Part shown: in pieces, positions 63,326 to 64,000 of the stretch
How positions within the stretch are numbered: position 1 is the first letter of the stretch
Layout of the letters: each line of letters starts with the position of its first letter
NCBI RefSeq assembly: GCF_000340885.1
Contig: NC_020291.1
Span: forward strand, 689,001-753,000
Origin: Clostridium saccharoperbutylacetonicum N1-4(HMT)
GTDB lineage: Bacteria > Bacillota > Clostridia > Clostridiales > Clostridiaceae
DNA: 64,000 bases
Direction of reading: 5' to 3'
Made by a program: the position numbers and the translations under genes
The notes under the pieces: generated by a model
The model's input: only the letters and a program-made list of their open reading frames with translations
Database searches by the model: none
Told to the model about the DNA's origin: nothing

Positions 63326-64000
63326 ATGGAAAATTACATCAAAGAATCGCATACAAGATCTATTAAAATGGGAATACTATCAAGAAATTTATATAGTGCT
63401 AAGATAGTAAAAGGAGAAGAGCTTCGAGATATACTCGATAGAAATAAGAATCTTATTTTAGTGGCAACTCCCTTCATGAATCGCTTGTATAATTTTGTTA
63501 AGGAGTCTGAGTTCTTTGCAACATTATGTGATAATGAAGGCTGCATACTAAATGTAATAGGAAATGAAAAAATATTGAGTGAAGCTACAAAACTAAAAAT
63601 GATACAGGGAGCATATATGGATGAGGCTCACATTGGAACAAATGCAATGAGCTTAGCAATATCAAAAAAGTCTCCAGTTCAGATTTCAGGGGAAGACCAT
63701 TTTATTGAAGCATATCATAAGTGGACATGTTCAGCTGCACCAATTAAAGATATAAATGGAGAAATAATTGGATGTATTGATTTGACAGGCTATAAAGGAA
63801 ATGCTCATCCACATACCTTAGGAATGGTTGTTGCAGCAGCCGATGCTATAGAAACTATGCTTGAGATTAGCAAATATAATTCAATGCTTGAGATTTCAAA
63901 AAGACGTTTAGAGACTACTTTTAATTCAATTTCTTCAGGAATTTTAACCTGTGATTTATTAGGGAATATAACTACAATGAATAGTTATGCAGTCAAGCTG
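63326..64000 (+). CDS. Sigma-54-dependent activator, N-terminal part (cut by window end)
   Basis: The open frame runs 225 codons from ATG 63326 (RBS AAAGGGAAGAG) to the end of the window. It contains a GAF-like sensor region of the AcoR type (DEAHIGTNAMSLAISKKSPV near residues 102-121, then HKWTCSAAPIKDINGEIIGC) and the beginning of a PAS domain (KRRLETTFNSISSGILTCDL). In this architecture an AAA+ sigma-54 interaction domain and a Fis-type HTH would follow beyond the window. The call rests on the GAF type and domain order; the AAA+ domain itself is not visible. Confidence 0.75.
   Translation, partial: MENYIKESHTRSIKMGILSRNLYSAKIVKGEELRDILDRNKNLILVATPFMNRLYNFVKESEFFATLCDNEGCILNVIGNEKILSEATKLKMIQGAYMDEAHIGTNAMSLAISKKSPVQISGEDHFIEAYHKWTCSAAPIKDINGEIIGCIDLTGYKGNAHPHTLGMVVAAADAIETMLEISKYNSMLEISKRRLETTFNSISSGILTCDLLGNITTMNSYAVKL

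Overview
The window is AT-rich DNA from a low-GC, endospore-forming anaerobe of the Clostridiaceae, closest in gene content to solventogenic cluster I Clostridium (C. beijerinckii/butyricum type). The evidence is the spore genes spoIID, spoIIQ, spoIIID and yyaC, AGA-dominated arginine codons, strong purine-rich ribosome binding sites, a raiA-motif RNA, a SAM-I riboswitch before metK, and an Rnf complex operon. Species is inferred, not shown.

Bases 1-19,000 are conserved core. The distal F-type ATP synthase operon (atpA partial, atpG, atpD, atpC) is followed by the firmicute block ywmB-like, murA, spoIID, spoIIQ, spoIIID, mbl, then yyaC on the other strand. A sevenfold tRNA array (Tyr-Val-Thr-Tyr-Val-Thr-Tyr) comes next, built from about 410-bp tandem repeats. 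Then come the SAM riboswitch and metK, recD2, a degenerate ComFA-like gene overlapping comFC, the raiA-motif RNA and long-form hpf.

Bases 19,000-30,200 hold secA, prfB with its programmed +1 frameshift, a small monooxygenase-like gene, an OmpR-type two-component system, a CPBP-like membrane protein and tex. Bases 30,200-45,200 are more mixed: an oxidoreductase, two transporter-like membrane proteins, a ROK kinase, two chemoreceptors, DNA repair genes (ogt, nfo), a pair of DeoR-type proteins of which one lacks its DNA-binding domain, and a HAD phosphatase.

Bases 45,200-51,900 form a hexuronate module. An IclR regulator is divergent from kduD-kdgK-kdgA, and an AraC regulator precedes a DhuD-like dehydrogenase and a DhuI-like isomerase. 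Together they would carry the unsaturated-uronate product DHU through KDG and KDPG to pyruvate and glyceraldehyde 3-phosphate. Bases 52,000-56,100 carry a TetR regulator divergent from an unusual Old Yellow Enzyme, an amidohydrolase and an SDR. The first three have foreign-looking codon use, and two decayed transposases lie downstream. The window closes with an rseC-like gene, rnfCDGEAB, and the start of a sigma-54 activator.

The most striking unexplained element is a repeat of about 300 bp present four times between 35.8 and 63.0 kb. Each copy is a nearly full-length imperfect palindrome bounded by AT-rich terminal inverted repeats around GATATC, so it resembles a folded MITE. Two copies sit within ten bases of a stop codon, and one carries a second repeat family inserted exactly at its hairpin apex.
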